This document shows, in pieces, positions 30,879 through 42,100 of a stretch of DNA of 64,000 nt. Within the stretch, counting starts at the first letter, position 1. The number at the start of each line of letters is the position of its first letter. The stretch is from NCBI GenBank assembly GCA_038502055.1, contig JAXRKN010000014.1, positions 124,001 through 188,000 of the forward strand, written 5' to 3'. A program made the translations under genes and the position numbers. The stretch is from Tanytarsus gracilentus (Eukaryota; Arthropoda; Insecta; Diptera; Chironomidae). The notes beneath the pieces were generated by a model. That model was not told the DNA's origin. It worked only from the letters and a program-made list of their open reading frames with translations, and made no database searches.

Positions 30879-32767
30879 TAAAAAACTCATTACAAAATCA
30901 CACAAACACAATTTTTTCCATCGACTATGTTGCGGTAGGTCAGTGAATTGAGTTTATTCGCTTTTATATGAGAATAAGAAGAAGAGAAATAGAGAATATG
31001 GAAACTCAGATTAGACTCAAGGTCGGTGTCAATGAACTGCGTTACTATTGAAAAATATGTGATTATTAATCGTTGATTAAGTAAAATAATCTAATCTAAT
31101 GATTTTTAATCTTGGATTTAAAAAAGTTATAATTGAAAAAAAAACACCTGCGGTCTCACACCTGACACCTAAGAATGATTAAAGAAGTCACAAATTCTTT
31201 TTAAATAAATTACAAACAAAATTTTAATAAGGAAAAGAAAATTAACATAAAAATTCCAATAAAACGCGGAAATCTTTCTCGTCGTCGGTCGAGACGTGAT
31301 GAATAAAATAACAATAAAATTGAGTAATAAAATTGACGATGATTTTGTGAAAAAGAATATCCATGAACTTCATAAAATTATTTGTTCGAGTGACGTCGAT
31401 GCATCAACATTGAATGACACTGAACTTGAGAGTGAAAAAAAATTATAACGGGAATCTGAATCAAGTTGAAGAAAAATATGAAGGAAAGAATTCAAAAACG
31501 AACTTTGTAGATAAAAATTTGCGAATAATTTTTATCGGATATTAGTTTAAAAATTTGACATAAAAAATTCTTAAAAATTAGAATCCAAAATTTTTAAATT
31601 AGAAAAATTAAAATTTCAAAAAAAATTGAACTCAATTTAATTTAATTCACGTGATTTTTGTCATTTTACTTTAATCTTTCACAGTTTTTTTCATCACTTT
31701 CATAAGCACGTGCTAATAAGCTGACATGCGACGACGTGCATCGAATATTGACACAAGATTTTCTTCTTTTTCTCAATTTCTTTGTCCACTCTTTCAAGGT
31801 CTCGCACAATTTTTAAATATTTGCAATTAATCGAGGTAAAAAGACAAGTTGAGACTAATTAGGTTCGAATTAATTAAAATTATTGGTCGAAAATTTTTAT
31901 TGCTTTTTATGCGGGATGTCCATGATTATGGCAATGACATTCATTGTTTTTTTTTGCTTAATGGAGATGAAAGAAAAGTTTATTGCTCAGCTGAGATCAG
32001 CGAATATCTTTTCAAAAAGTGTTTGAGTGCGAAATTTTAGAGCAAATAATTATTTTGGTTTATTTAATTTTAGTGTGGAATTTTTCGATACTGCGCGAAT
32101 AATTATTTGACTCTAGTAATTTAATTTTGTTCAATATAAAGTTTTTTAAAATTTAAATTTTGAATTTTTTAATTAATATTTTTTTAAATTTAAATTTTTT
32201 ATTTAGATAATAAAAAGATTTGTAAAATTTAAAATTAGAATTTTTTATTTAATAAAATTTAAAAATTTAAAATTAGAATTTTGGAACTTTTCTCTAGGAA
32301 AATATTTTCGAGTGTATAAATTTAAATTTTTAAATTCTTTAACCAAGACTTACCTTTGCTTAAATTTTTCAACCGATGAATTTTTTGTTTTAAATACTTG
32401 AACAGTCTTTGAGTTAACTGATTAATTCCTTTAATTAATTATTAATTTTAAATTAAAATTATTAAAATTTTTTATTCACTTTTTCATTATTGGCTTTAAT
32501 TATTATTTTTGGCACTTTAATTTTTTTTCACTCTAATTTTTTAATTTTATTTATTCATTTTTCGTCGCACGTTCAAGTTTTTTCTCTTCTCTCACTTCCT
32601 GGTTTATCAGCTTTTAAGTCATTGACATTTAAGATCTTCTTTGTGAAGCATGAAAGCTTTAGATTTTTTATGTTAATTTATGAAATTTAAATAATTTTTT
32701 TGAATCTCAATTTTATGAATTTTACAAGGAATTTAATTCCGAAGCTTTACTTAGATAATTTTTTTTA
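30879..32767. other. Intergenic DNA between element copies
   Basis: About 1.9 kb of A/T-rich sequence. Open frames here are short and lack a family resemblance or signal peptide. No gene or RNA gene is recognised. Confidence 0.5.
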
Positions 32768-33079
32768 GCGTAACCCACAAAGGGTGTAACGCTTATATGC
32801 TCGTGATTCCGTCCGTCCGTCCGCCCGCCCGCCTGTCCGCCCGCCCGCCCATCCCCCCGCGCAAAACGAGAGGCCGGAAAAAATAATAACATCAATTTTT
32901 CATACAAATTTTCTCTTATATGGCTTCATGGGTATCGTTGAACTCGTGATTGGACCAAATCTAATGCATACGATTTTTAGGAATGGTCGACAGACTTCCA
33001 CGGAACCAAATGTCCATTTTTAAACTCTTTTTTTGCCTTGTTTCAACACTGTCTTTACAGTGGGTTCGCGGCAACACCC
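32768..33079 (-). mobile_element. Inverted, shortened copy of the GTAACCCAC element
   Basis: It starts GCGTAACCCACAAAGGGTGT and then has the GTCC/GCCC microsatellite. Next comes a stretch complementary to 34900-34975 (the AACGATACCCATGAAGCCAT and TATAAGAGAAAATTTG motifs), and it ends GTGGGTTCGCGGCAACACC. That end resembles the reverse of the 29484 copy's outer left flank. It is the same family in opposite orientation and lacks the 19-bp array. Confidence 0.65.
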
Positions 33080-34110
33080 ACGTGTGGGTTTTGAAACATT
33101 TTTTGTATAATTAAATAATTTTTTATAAAATTTTTAAAATTAATTTTATTGTTATTACAAAATTAACTTCAATGTTTCAAAATTTATTTTTGTATTTTTT
33201 TTCAACACTTTTATAATTAAAATATTTTTGAATTCTTTCCAAGTCACATTTTTGTGTATTTCGCATTCGTCGCTTGTTCGAAATATTCTGACCAATTTAT
33301 TTTTTTTCACACTTCACCGGTGAATCACGTTCTCAAATAATTTTTCAATATTCCGCTCACAATTCATGCTTTTATTTTTGTTTTCATTTTCTCTCTCTAT
33401 GCGTCATTCGGAGAATCAATTTTGCCGCATTAATTTTTTTGTTATTGTTTACTGATTTGAAAAAGTTTTTGTGAGTTCTTTGTTATGTTTTTCTTTAGAT
33501 TTTAATCTTGAAAGTTTTAATTACTTCAATTGCTGTCGAGTTAGACGAGATTATCATCAAATTTTCACACCAAAAAAATTATTTTTATTTTGTTTTTATT
33601 TTTTAAACACACAAAAAAATTTTAATATTAATTTTTTAATAAATTATTTTTTTATCAAATAATTTTTTTTCTCTTTGTTCTTTATAAAGAGAAAAAATTC
33701 TCAAATCGCATAATTTTGTGCACACACGCGATCAAATGAAGAGCGAAAAGAAGACTGAAGAAAAAAATATTTGAAATTGATTGGAACGAGATGGACAGAG
33801 AAATGCATTTGATTTGAGTGTGTTTGTGAAGTTGATGAGTCTCGGCAATAGATGGCGGGAGATGATGAAGAAATTTGATTTTGTGTTGAATTTTCATCGA
33901 TCAAAAATTTGTTATGTGTAAATTTACCATGGAAACGTAAAAATTATTTTAAAAATTTTTTTATAAAATTTTTCAATCTTTTTATTATTTTTGAATTTCC
34001 AAAAAAGCTAAAAAAATAAAAATCAGATAAAAAAAATATTTTAAGTACTAAAATTTAAAAAATTACCAAAAAAATTAATAATTATTGATTTTCAGCAAAT
34101 TTTCTTCTTT
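33080..34110. other. Intergenic AT-rich DNA
   Basis: A/T-rich, with poly-T tracts. Two overlapping minus-strand frames near 33690-33900 are low-complexity, do not resemble a protein family, and were not called. Confidence 0.5.
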
Positions 34111-34251
34111 TTACACCAACCAAGTTGAATCGTCAGTTCCAGTTGCCATGATTGAGTCATTAACAAGACCCATAAGACTCCTGAAGATGATGAAGTGAAG
34201 TCCAACGCTGACAAGCACAAAAATACCGAAACTTATCAGCAAACCTTTCAT
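34111..34251 (-). CDS. Candidate 46-residue single-pass membrane peptide
   Basis: An intact ATG-to-TAA frame encodes MKGLLISFGIFVLVSVGLHF, then IIFRSLMGLVND and a Thr/Asp-containing tail ending TWLV. The N-terminal hydrophobic helix (residues about 3-23) could be a membrane anchor. The base composition is less A/T-biased than its surroundings, which supports coding. No family is recognised. It lies alone between element copies, and a short spurious frame cannot be excluded. Confidence 0.4.
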   Translation of the reverse strand: MKGLLISFGIFVLVSVGLHFIIFRSLMGLVNDSIMATGTDDSTWLV

Positions 34252-34519
34252 TTTTTATGAAGTTTGAATTGAGACTGAAAATTAAAAGTCGGAAAAAAAA
34301 TTTATGGACTATTTTTTTGTTTAATCTGGAATTGGAAAATTTTTTTATTCCATCGAATGGTTTTTTGACGAATTAATTTAAGAATTATTGATTTGTGTGT
34401 CGGTAAATGCCTGCAAAAATCTCCAAAAAATCTTTGATGGGATTGAATAAAAATCAATAAATTCACCGAAATTTAATTGAGTTTTAAAAGAATATTAAAT
34501 TTTATTTTCAAGATTAAAC

Positions 34520-35321
34520 AAGATGGGTCTGCAAACGGCGTTGCCATTTCCAATAGCTCCGCTGTCTTAGATTAGTACCCCATAGTTCTGAAAAATGGAC
34601 ATAGGTGGCACTCCTGGCCGACCATGATGGACATTCCTCAAAAATCGTCAATGTCAATCGATTCCTGATGCAATGACGAGTTCAACGACATACATGAAGC
34701 CATAGTTCTGAAAAATGGACATTAGTGGCACTCCTGGCCGGCCATGATGGTCATTCTTCAAAAATCGTTAATGTCAATCGATTTCTGATACAATGACGAG
34801 TTCAACGATACCCATGAAGCTATAGTTCTGAAAAATGGACATTAGTGGCACTCCTGGCCGTCCATGATGGACATTCCTCTAAAATCGTCAATGTCAATCG
34901 ATTCCTGATGCAATTACGAGTTCAACGATACCCATGAAGCCATATAAGAGAAAATTTGTATGAAAAAGGACATTTTTGCACTCAGGGACGGTCCTTGGAG
35001 GGTCGTACCTCAAAACAAAATACTTCTTGCACAACTAGAGCCAAAACCCGATCTTTAGCCACAAACCCGATTAAATTCCGACCAGCCGTTCTTGAGATAT
35101 GCCGCCCACTAAGATCGTGAGAAAGTAAGAAAGTAAGAAAGTAAGAAAGTGAGAAAGTAAGATGACTTAAATGGCTCTATATCCTCGTAGGATTAACCGA
35201 TTTCAAATCTGTTTTCGCCAGTTTGTAGGGTTTGGCTAGGCCTATCATTTGAGTATAAGTTTTGATATTGCACAATGTAATGTCTTGGCACTAGGGGCTG
35301 AAAACTGGTTTTGGAGAAATC

Positions 35322-35359
<38 letters not shown>
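34520..35359 (+). mobile_element. Third repeat-element copy with poly(A) tract
   Basis: It contains three 120-bp tandem units, a segment shared with the 32768 copy, a unique middle (CAGCCGTTCTTGAGATATGC) and a GAAAGTAA-type microsatellite at about 35120-35160. It ends in a run of about 37 A (35323-35359). No coding frame is seen. The shared segment ties it to the GTAACCCAC family; the poly(A) end would instead suit a retroposed sequence, so the class is unresolved. Confidence 0.5.
34581..34940. repeat. 120-bp tandem triplication
   Basis: Three units each start with CATAGTTCTGAAAAATGGAC or a near variant and end CCCATGAAGC. Copies differ at a handful of positions. Confidence 0.88.
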
Positions 35360-35361
<2 letters not shown>

Positions 35362-35828
35362 AAAAAAAACAATTAAATTTTATTTTCAAGGTTCGTCTTT
35401 CAATTTTTTTAATCACACAAACATTTCATTCCATCAACAATTATTTAAACTAAACAAATGAATGAAAACCTTTTTATGCTTCCTCGAATTCAAATCTAAA
35501 TGCGCAAAAATATTTTGAATATTTTTCTTCATGTTTCAACTTCGAGATGAATTAAATTTGTTCAAATCAAGAGCAAAAAATTTAATTAAAAAATTTAATT
35601 ATTTTCCAAAAAATAATTTACTTTAAATTTCACTGGCAATTTTTATATTTTTATTTATTTTAACATTAATATAAAAATATTTAAAGATATCAAAATTCTT
35701 CGTTGATTATTCGCGATCGCATTAAGTCATAAATCTCAAATTTCGCTTTTTCCCCTCACTTTTATGATGCGATGTTTCATCTCAACTCAGCATCGATGTC
35801 GTCATTTTGAAAGCATCCAGCAAAATTC

Positions 35829-35865
35829 TATAAAATGCGTGTCCGATCAGTGAAGTCAAACAGTC
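35829..35865 (+). promoter_or_regulatory. TATA box and initiator of the Asn-rich peptide gene
   Basis: TATAAAAT at 35829-35836 is followed by TCAGT at 35847 and CAGTC at 35861. The latter is about 33 bases downstream of the TATA start, the usual arthropod TATA-to-initiator distance. A donor (GTAAGA at 35917) and an acceptor (CTCAG at 35971-35975) place a short non-coding first exon before the ATG. Confidence 0.6.
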
Positions 35866-35975
35866 AATCTTGAGAAATTCCTGAAGAAAGATAAAAGAAA
35901 ACTTTAATCATCAAAAGTAAGAAATTAAATTGAAAATTTATTAATCAAAATTTTGTGCAATTTTTTAATTCTCAG

Positions 35976-36161
35976 ATGGATCAACGACAACGCGATCACC
36001 ATGCTAATCAAGGTAATCCAAATTCTGGAGCCAACAAAGCCGCTCAAGACAATCACGCCAACCAGGGCAACCCAAATGCTGGAGCTCACCAGGCTGGTCA
36101 GAACAATCGTGCCAACCAAGGCAATCCCAACAACCCACAATATCCAACAAATCGTCGCTAA
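35976..36161 (+). CDS. Small Asn/Gln-rich repeat peptide
   Basis: 61 residues, starting directly at the acceptor with MDQRQRDHHANQGNPN. It consists of two full copies and one partial copy of an 18-residue unit with the core ANQGNPN and ends PQYPTNRR. It has no cysteines and no signal peptide and is hydrophilic and probably disordered. The preceding TATA promoter and a 58-bp 5' UTR intron (35917-35975) support a real, possibly strongly expressed gene. The family is not recognised. Compositionally it resembles small hydrophilic stress-type peptides, but that is only analogy. Confidence 0.6.
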   Translation: MDQRQRDHHANQGNPNSGANKAAQDNHANQGNPNAGAHQAGQNNRANQGNPNNPQYPTNRR

Positions 36162-36617
36162 ATGATGCAGCAGCGAGAGACTTGAAGCCATCATCCAGGC
36201 ATTTGGATGCGAACGAACATCGAACAATTCAAAGTTAATTTTTAAAATTCTCAAGTCGATTAAAATGAATAAAAGTGATTTTGAATGTGATTAAAAAAAT
36301 TAGTTCAAAGTTTTTAAATGTGAAAAATTTCAGGTTACAAAAAATTAAGTGAAAGAAAAAACTTAAATTGCAATGAGATGAAAAAATTTTTGGTGTTTCG
36401 AGTCATTCAAAAGTTTTTTATCAAAAAAATTTCTATAAATTTGAAACTGGAATGAAATTTAAAATCAATTTTTATGTTGAAAAAATCTTGGAAATTTAAA
36501 AACCTCAAAATGCATTTAAAAAAATCTTGCTCTAATTTTTTTTGTACAATTGAAAGACAATTTTTTAACGCTGATAAATTCTTTATTTGACTTCACTCAA
36601 TTTACAACAAATTTCAC
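36162..36617. other. Intergenic, convergent 3' UTRs
   Basis: Holds the 3' ends of the Asn-rich peptide gene (plus) and the ionotropic receptor gene (minus). A/T-rich, nothing else is seen. Confidence 0.6.
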
Positions 36618-38700
36618 TCAATTCACCCCAAAAGGTTTCACTTGAATTTTTCTAACTTTCAATTTTCTCTTAAAAATTTTTCCAAATTGTCTGGCAAAAA
36701 AGTCTTTGCTTAAATTATCCAAAAAATCGTGATTAAAAATCTCCCAAAAATGTCCAAGAAGTGCAAGCGAAAATCCGACAATGAGAATCAAGAAAAATGG
36801 CGCAATTTCCTCAAATCCCAAAACATTTTTCTCTTCCGAAAAATTTGTATTTCTAGTAAAATACGAATTATATTCGAGATAATAGGCTCTTTCCCATGCA
36901 ATCGGCAGTCCCGCCTCAAAGAAAGTGTCCATTAACTGTTGAAATTTATCAATTAAAGGATTGTACGGTCCAGTGACCATTTTCATCGGGAAAGTCACCA
37001 CCACGTCTTTGATCTGATAAAATCCATGAAAATTCTCATTTCCACCCACCAAATTTTGTAAATTATTAAAGTGTTTGAAGGTTTGAAGCAGCGCCGCATT
37101 ATTTTCTCTCATCCGAGCTCTGAAAGTTCTTAAGTCGACAGCAAATGTAACAAACTTATTTTCCTTCAGCAAAGCTTTTTGATAATAATCTTTGATCCAG
37201 AGAGTATAGTTTATGTTGTAATCCACGTAAATTTTTACTTCATCACTGTTGAACAATTCTACATTTGTTTTTAGAAGTTTTTGTTGAATCGGTTTGAGCA
37301 TGAAAGATGTGACGAGACTTTGATAGCCGTTTGAGAAAATGAAAATCGCAAAGATTAAAAGTTGAAGGAGGAGTTTGAGGACAAAACGAGAACTGCAAAA
37401 AAAAGAAAATATTTTTAAATTAGGGTGAAGGCACATAACTTCTGAGTAGATCTTATTTCAATTTTAAAATGAAAAGTTTGACAACGCTCGACAAAGCTCT
37501 TGAACGCCTTTAACAGATTGTAAATTTATGAGTTCTCAGATCTTGATTTCCAAGAATCTAAATAAATTATTTAACATTTCTTACGTTTCAATATTCGCCG
37601 ATTGTCCAACAAAAAAAGCGTAAACAGCGAAAACAAATTTCCAAATCTGTTTTGATCCTTCAAAAATTCCATAAAGCAGCCAAATTATTCCTGAAACAGC
37701 GATTGTGATTCCCAACCACATCCAGCAAGATTCATCGAGCGGCAGAAAGAGAATCAGCTCATAAATTGAATATGCTTTAGGCATTGGTAAAATAAAATTC
37801 CATTCTTCGTAATTATAAAGCTGTAAATCACCTTCATACATTGGATTTATGAATAAATCAAGTTTATCGTGTTTCATGACATTTTTTAAATCAGATATTA
37901 TAGTGTCATCAAAGTTCGGTTTAAAACTACCCAAAACTCTAATCATATTTTTAGTCATGTTTAATTTTCTTGCAATTTCATCAGCAAAATAAATGTACGG
38001 GTGTAAAAATTTTCCTTCTTTTTTTGTCACTTTCCCATCGCCTCTCATTGAAAACACAACATTGAGTTCGCGACCGTTGAGATTTTTCAATTTTTCTGGA
38101 AACAAAATGTCCAAAACATTTTCACTGTGAGAAATTTGGAATTTTCCCAATTTTGAATTTTTCACGTGAATTTTTTCATTTTTGACGTGAATCGAAGCAA
38201 AATTTAAAAGTTTTTTGAATAATTTGTTCTCGATTTCTTCTTCATTGTTGGTGACGATCAAAAATTTTGCGAGGTGACTTCTGGATGCCGAAAAAATTTC
38301 TTCATTATTGAAAAAATTCAAATCTCCCTAAATGAAAAAAAATTTAAATAATTTTCGAGTTTTAAAATTAAATTTTTACCATTTCAAGTTTGTCAGCGAT
38401 GAAAATCACCATCGAAGTTTGAGGCAATTGAAATGAAAAGAAATCTTCATTAAAATAGAAGATGGAATTTGTGATGACCTTAGAGACGTCACTCGGCAGA
38501 CATTTGAGAATTTCACGGGTGAAGTTTTGTGGAAAATTATTTTCAAGTTCAATCATTGAAATTATCCTCATTTCAGGATGATTTTCAAGCTGAGCTTTAG
38601 CAACTTTACAAGTGAAATCACTGAGTAGGGTAAAATTAGAGTGTGCAGTTTTAGATAAAGATATAAAAAATAAAATAAATACGAGAATTTTTGCGACCAT
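36618..38700 (-). CDS. Divergent ionotropic receptor (IR), copy 1
   Basis: Exons 38380-38700, 37585-38327 and 36618-37392 join in phase to 612 residues. IRs are variant glutamate-receptor channels used in insect taste and smell. A signal peptide (MVAKILVFILFFISLSKTAHS) precedes a short N-terminal region. Exon 2 holds the S1 lobe, TM1 (SCWMWLGITIAVSGIIWLL) and the pore-region WKFVFAVYAFFVGQS. Exon 3 has TM2 ending SNGYQSLVTSFM, the IR signature after TM2, the S2 lobe and TM3 (IAPFFLILIVGFSLALLGHF), then a basic cytosolic tail. The start was taken at the ATG that opens the signal peptide. Canonical glutamate-binding residues are not evident, as usual for divergent IRs. An inverted paralogue is at 52567-54591. 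Confidence 0.85.
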
Positions 38701-39184
38701 TTTTAGACATTGAATTTTAAGAAAATCGAATTTTTTGGAAGTTTCCAAACTGGAAAATTTTTTTATTAAATATTTTCTTATTTTTATGATCATATAAAAA
38801 AAATCTTTGTATAAAAATTCAGAATTTTATTTAGGGTGAAGACTCAAAATTTCGCAGTACCCATAACTTCGTCTTAAATTTTATTTTATAAATTGAGATA
38901 TTTCTAGCGACAAATTGACCTTAAAATAAATAATTTATTTTTAAACTTTTAATTCAGACAAAAACTAATTTTTTAATGAAATGTTTAAAAAATTGTTTGC
39001 AATTTGTCTTTTAGAGATAATTTTCATCATTTTTGAGAGATTTTTTTCGTATTCACATTGAGTCTCACTTCCTGTCAGCTGTAAAAATTTTTCTATTCTG
39101 AAATTTTTAATTTTTTCTCAATCATTCAAGTCATAATCGCGTTTCAGTGAGGAAGTGTGGTGATAAAAACATTTCATTGAAAAA
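38701..39184. other. Shared upstream region of IR and protease-NACHT gene A
   Basis: A 484-bp head-to-head spacer between two divergent genes, so it probably holds both promoters. No clear TATA/initiator pair was singled out. Confidence 0.5.
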
Positions 39185-42100
39185 ATGAAGTTCAACTGGA
39201 AATTTTTCTGGGTAAGAATTTTTTAAAATTTCAACGTTTAAATTTTAATTTAAAATTTTCAGTTAATTTTCTTTTTAATTAAATTAACTGAAAGTTCTTC
39301 TCTAACTTTCGAGCTTCAAAATAATTCGAAAATCATTCAAAACTTTGATTCAACTTTTGAATGCAATTCATCGAACTTCGAGCATGAAAAACTTTTCACA
39401 AATTCTTCAACGCAAATTATTTTCTTCAAATTTTGCAATCCGCTCGCGATTCTCACGGATCCTAATTTTTTAACGTCCGTTGAAAATTCAAAATTTCTCT
39501 CAGTTTTAATTTTCGAACAAAATTTGAGAGTTAAAAATTTTACAACATCCGAAATCTCAAAAATCGACTCGGTTTTCTCGAAAAAACTCAAACGACCCAT
39601 TTTACTGAGCATTCACAGCGAAGCGACTGACAATGAAATTCTCTACGAGATTGCTGAAGGTCGTTTGAGTGACGCGTCGACAGTGAACGAGTTCTTATCA
39701 AAATTCAACAACGAAACACTTCGAAGTGACGCAATTAGCGACGCAATCAAGAAAAATTGTGCTTTGTGCTTGAGAATTGCGAATATTTTGGATGAAAAAT
39801 ATTTAAAAAATTTAAAACTCGACGGCGATGACGGAAAATGTGACATTGACTGCATTCGAGCGCTTCTGCTTCTTCCGCATGACGAAAAACTTGAAGAAAT
39901 TCCTGAAAGTGTTTTCATTATTTTTCATCAATTTTATATCGGAAAAATTAAAAATTATGAAAATGAAAATAAAAGCGACCTCGAAGATTTGGCGTCGATG
40001 GCTTGGAAAAATAAGGAATTTAAAATTTTCGACTTTTTAATTCGAGCCGATTTTAAATTTCCTCAAAATTTTATCAACGATATGGGCAAAAATTTTAAAA
40101 GTCGAAATAAATTTGTGGCAAAAGTTGAAAGTTACATTAAGAAAGTTGAAACATTTCACGACAACATCCGAAGCGGAAAAGTCGAAGCCGTTCGTGAATT
40201 TTTAAACTCTCACAAATTTCTTCGGTTTGCGAGAAATTCATTTAATGTATCCGCACTTCAAGTCGCATTTGACGCTGAGCAGTTTGAAATTTTTTCGCTC
40301 TTGAAAGGCCACGGAATGTCAGTGGGTGACGTCGCCGAACTTTTAACGCAAAAATGGAAATTAAAAAAATTAAGTGAACAAAAGAAATTAAAAATTCGTC
40401 AATTCAATCACGATCACTTAATTGAGATTGAAGAAAATTTCATCTCAAAATTAATTCATCAAACTTCAATTTATTTTGATACAAAATTTTATCAAGAGGA
40501 AAATTTGGTGAAAATCATCCGAGAAGCTTTTTTGGAGGTTAATCAAAGTTTTCCGGAAATTCTCGAAGTTTCATCAAAGTCCAAAAATGTCGAAATTATT
40601 TTCAACTTTGAGAGTAGTGATGTCGATGATTACGATCCGCAAGGTGAGTTCTGAATTAATTTTTAAAAATTTTAAAATCCCCAATTTATAAATCGAAATT
40701 TTTAAATTTAAAAAAATATTTTTAATTTTGCCAAAAAGTTTTAAAATTTCTTAAAATGCTCCTGTATAAATTTTTTTAAATCTTTTTTCAATTTAAAAAA
40801 ATTTAAATTTCGACTTTTTTCAAAATTTCAAATTTTAAAAAAAAATTCCGACTTTATTTTTCAAAATTTTTTAAATTTCATAAAAAAGTTTTAAATTTTT
40901 TTCTTTATATTTCTCAAAATCAGGCGACGCAGTTGGTCTCACAAGTCGTCAACTAAGTTACATTTTCATCGGTGCGAAAGATCTTCTAAGCGACGACATT
41001 GATGAGAAAAATTATGTCCTCGGCACGATCGCTCACGAGTTTATGCATTTTGCGATGTACTTGATGTATGACAATGACGGAAATCCTTACGCTATAGATG
41101 ACTTAGAGACCACAAATTTGTTCACGAATATCACTGAAAAGTGTGAAGAGAAAAAAGCAGAAGAAAGTTCGATTAAAAATGCGTTTGCGTATAAAGATGA
41201 TGAAGGTGATGGAAAAGTTTATCATTTGGAATTAATTGCGAGAGTTCCGGACATAACTTTGACTTATAAAAATAATTTGACACATTTAGAAAATGTTAAG
41301 TTAACTTTTAATGAACTTTTCGAGTTTTATGATGAAAAAATTCTTCCCGATTTAAGAAAAATGATTCCAAAAATGGAAGTTAAAGAAGTTGTGAGAGAAT
41401 TTAATCAGTGGTTCAAAGTGCTCAAAGAAATCGACGCGAATGTTATGAAAGTTTGTGGAAATGTCATTGAAAGTGATGAAATTTCTCAAATTCAAAGAGT
41501 GATGAAAAATTTAAATCTTAATTCGAGTCTGGACAGTCACGCCATCACGACGAACTCGATAAGTTTCACACTCAAGAAAATTCAACAAGAAACAAAGAAA
41601 GAAGAAATTTTGACAATTTTCACGAAACTTTCATTCGCTGACTTTGAGAATTTCGTTAAAGTTCTTTACGACATTGACAATCTGAAAACTGAAATAATTC
41701 TTGTGATTTTGTGCGATAACTTTGATCATATGCAGAGATTTAAAAGCATGATCGATGAATCGTCATTTGAGCATGCAATTTTTGTTGCTAAAACAAATTG
41801 GAAAAAATATCTTGGATTTTATCTTGACGACATTCAAAATTTAAATTTCACTTTTAAAGATTTATGCGAAGAAAGTCAAAAACTATTCATGAAATATCCA
41901 ATAAATTTTCAAGGTTCGAAAACATTATTGGAAGATTTCGTTGAAGGCATTGATGAGGAAATTTTTGAGCTTTTTGAGATTGAAAATTTATTTAAAAATA
42001 CTCCCAAAATTGGAGTTGAGTTGGATAAGAATGAAAAATATTTAGTTAAACTCAAAGTTGACGATGGAAAGTTGAAAGATGTCGAAGAATTTGTTAAAGA

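Noticed and set aside
30690..30881. 63-codon frame with RTDGRTDGR repeats
   Set aside because: Direct translation of the GGAC microsatellite.
33682..33904. Two overlapping minus-strand frames of 67 and 71 codons
   Set aside because: Overlapping frames of similar length, low-complexity composition and no splice or promoter context.
35925..36254. 109-codon minus-strand hydrophobic frame over the Asn-rich peptide gene
   Set aside because: It is the complement of the 54-bp repeat; the plus strand has a TATA box, an intron and an ATG.
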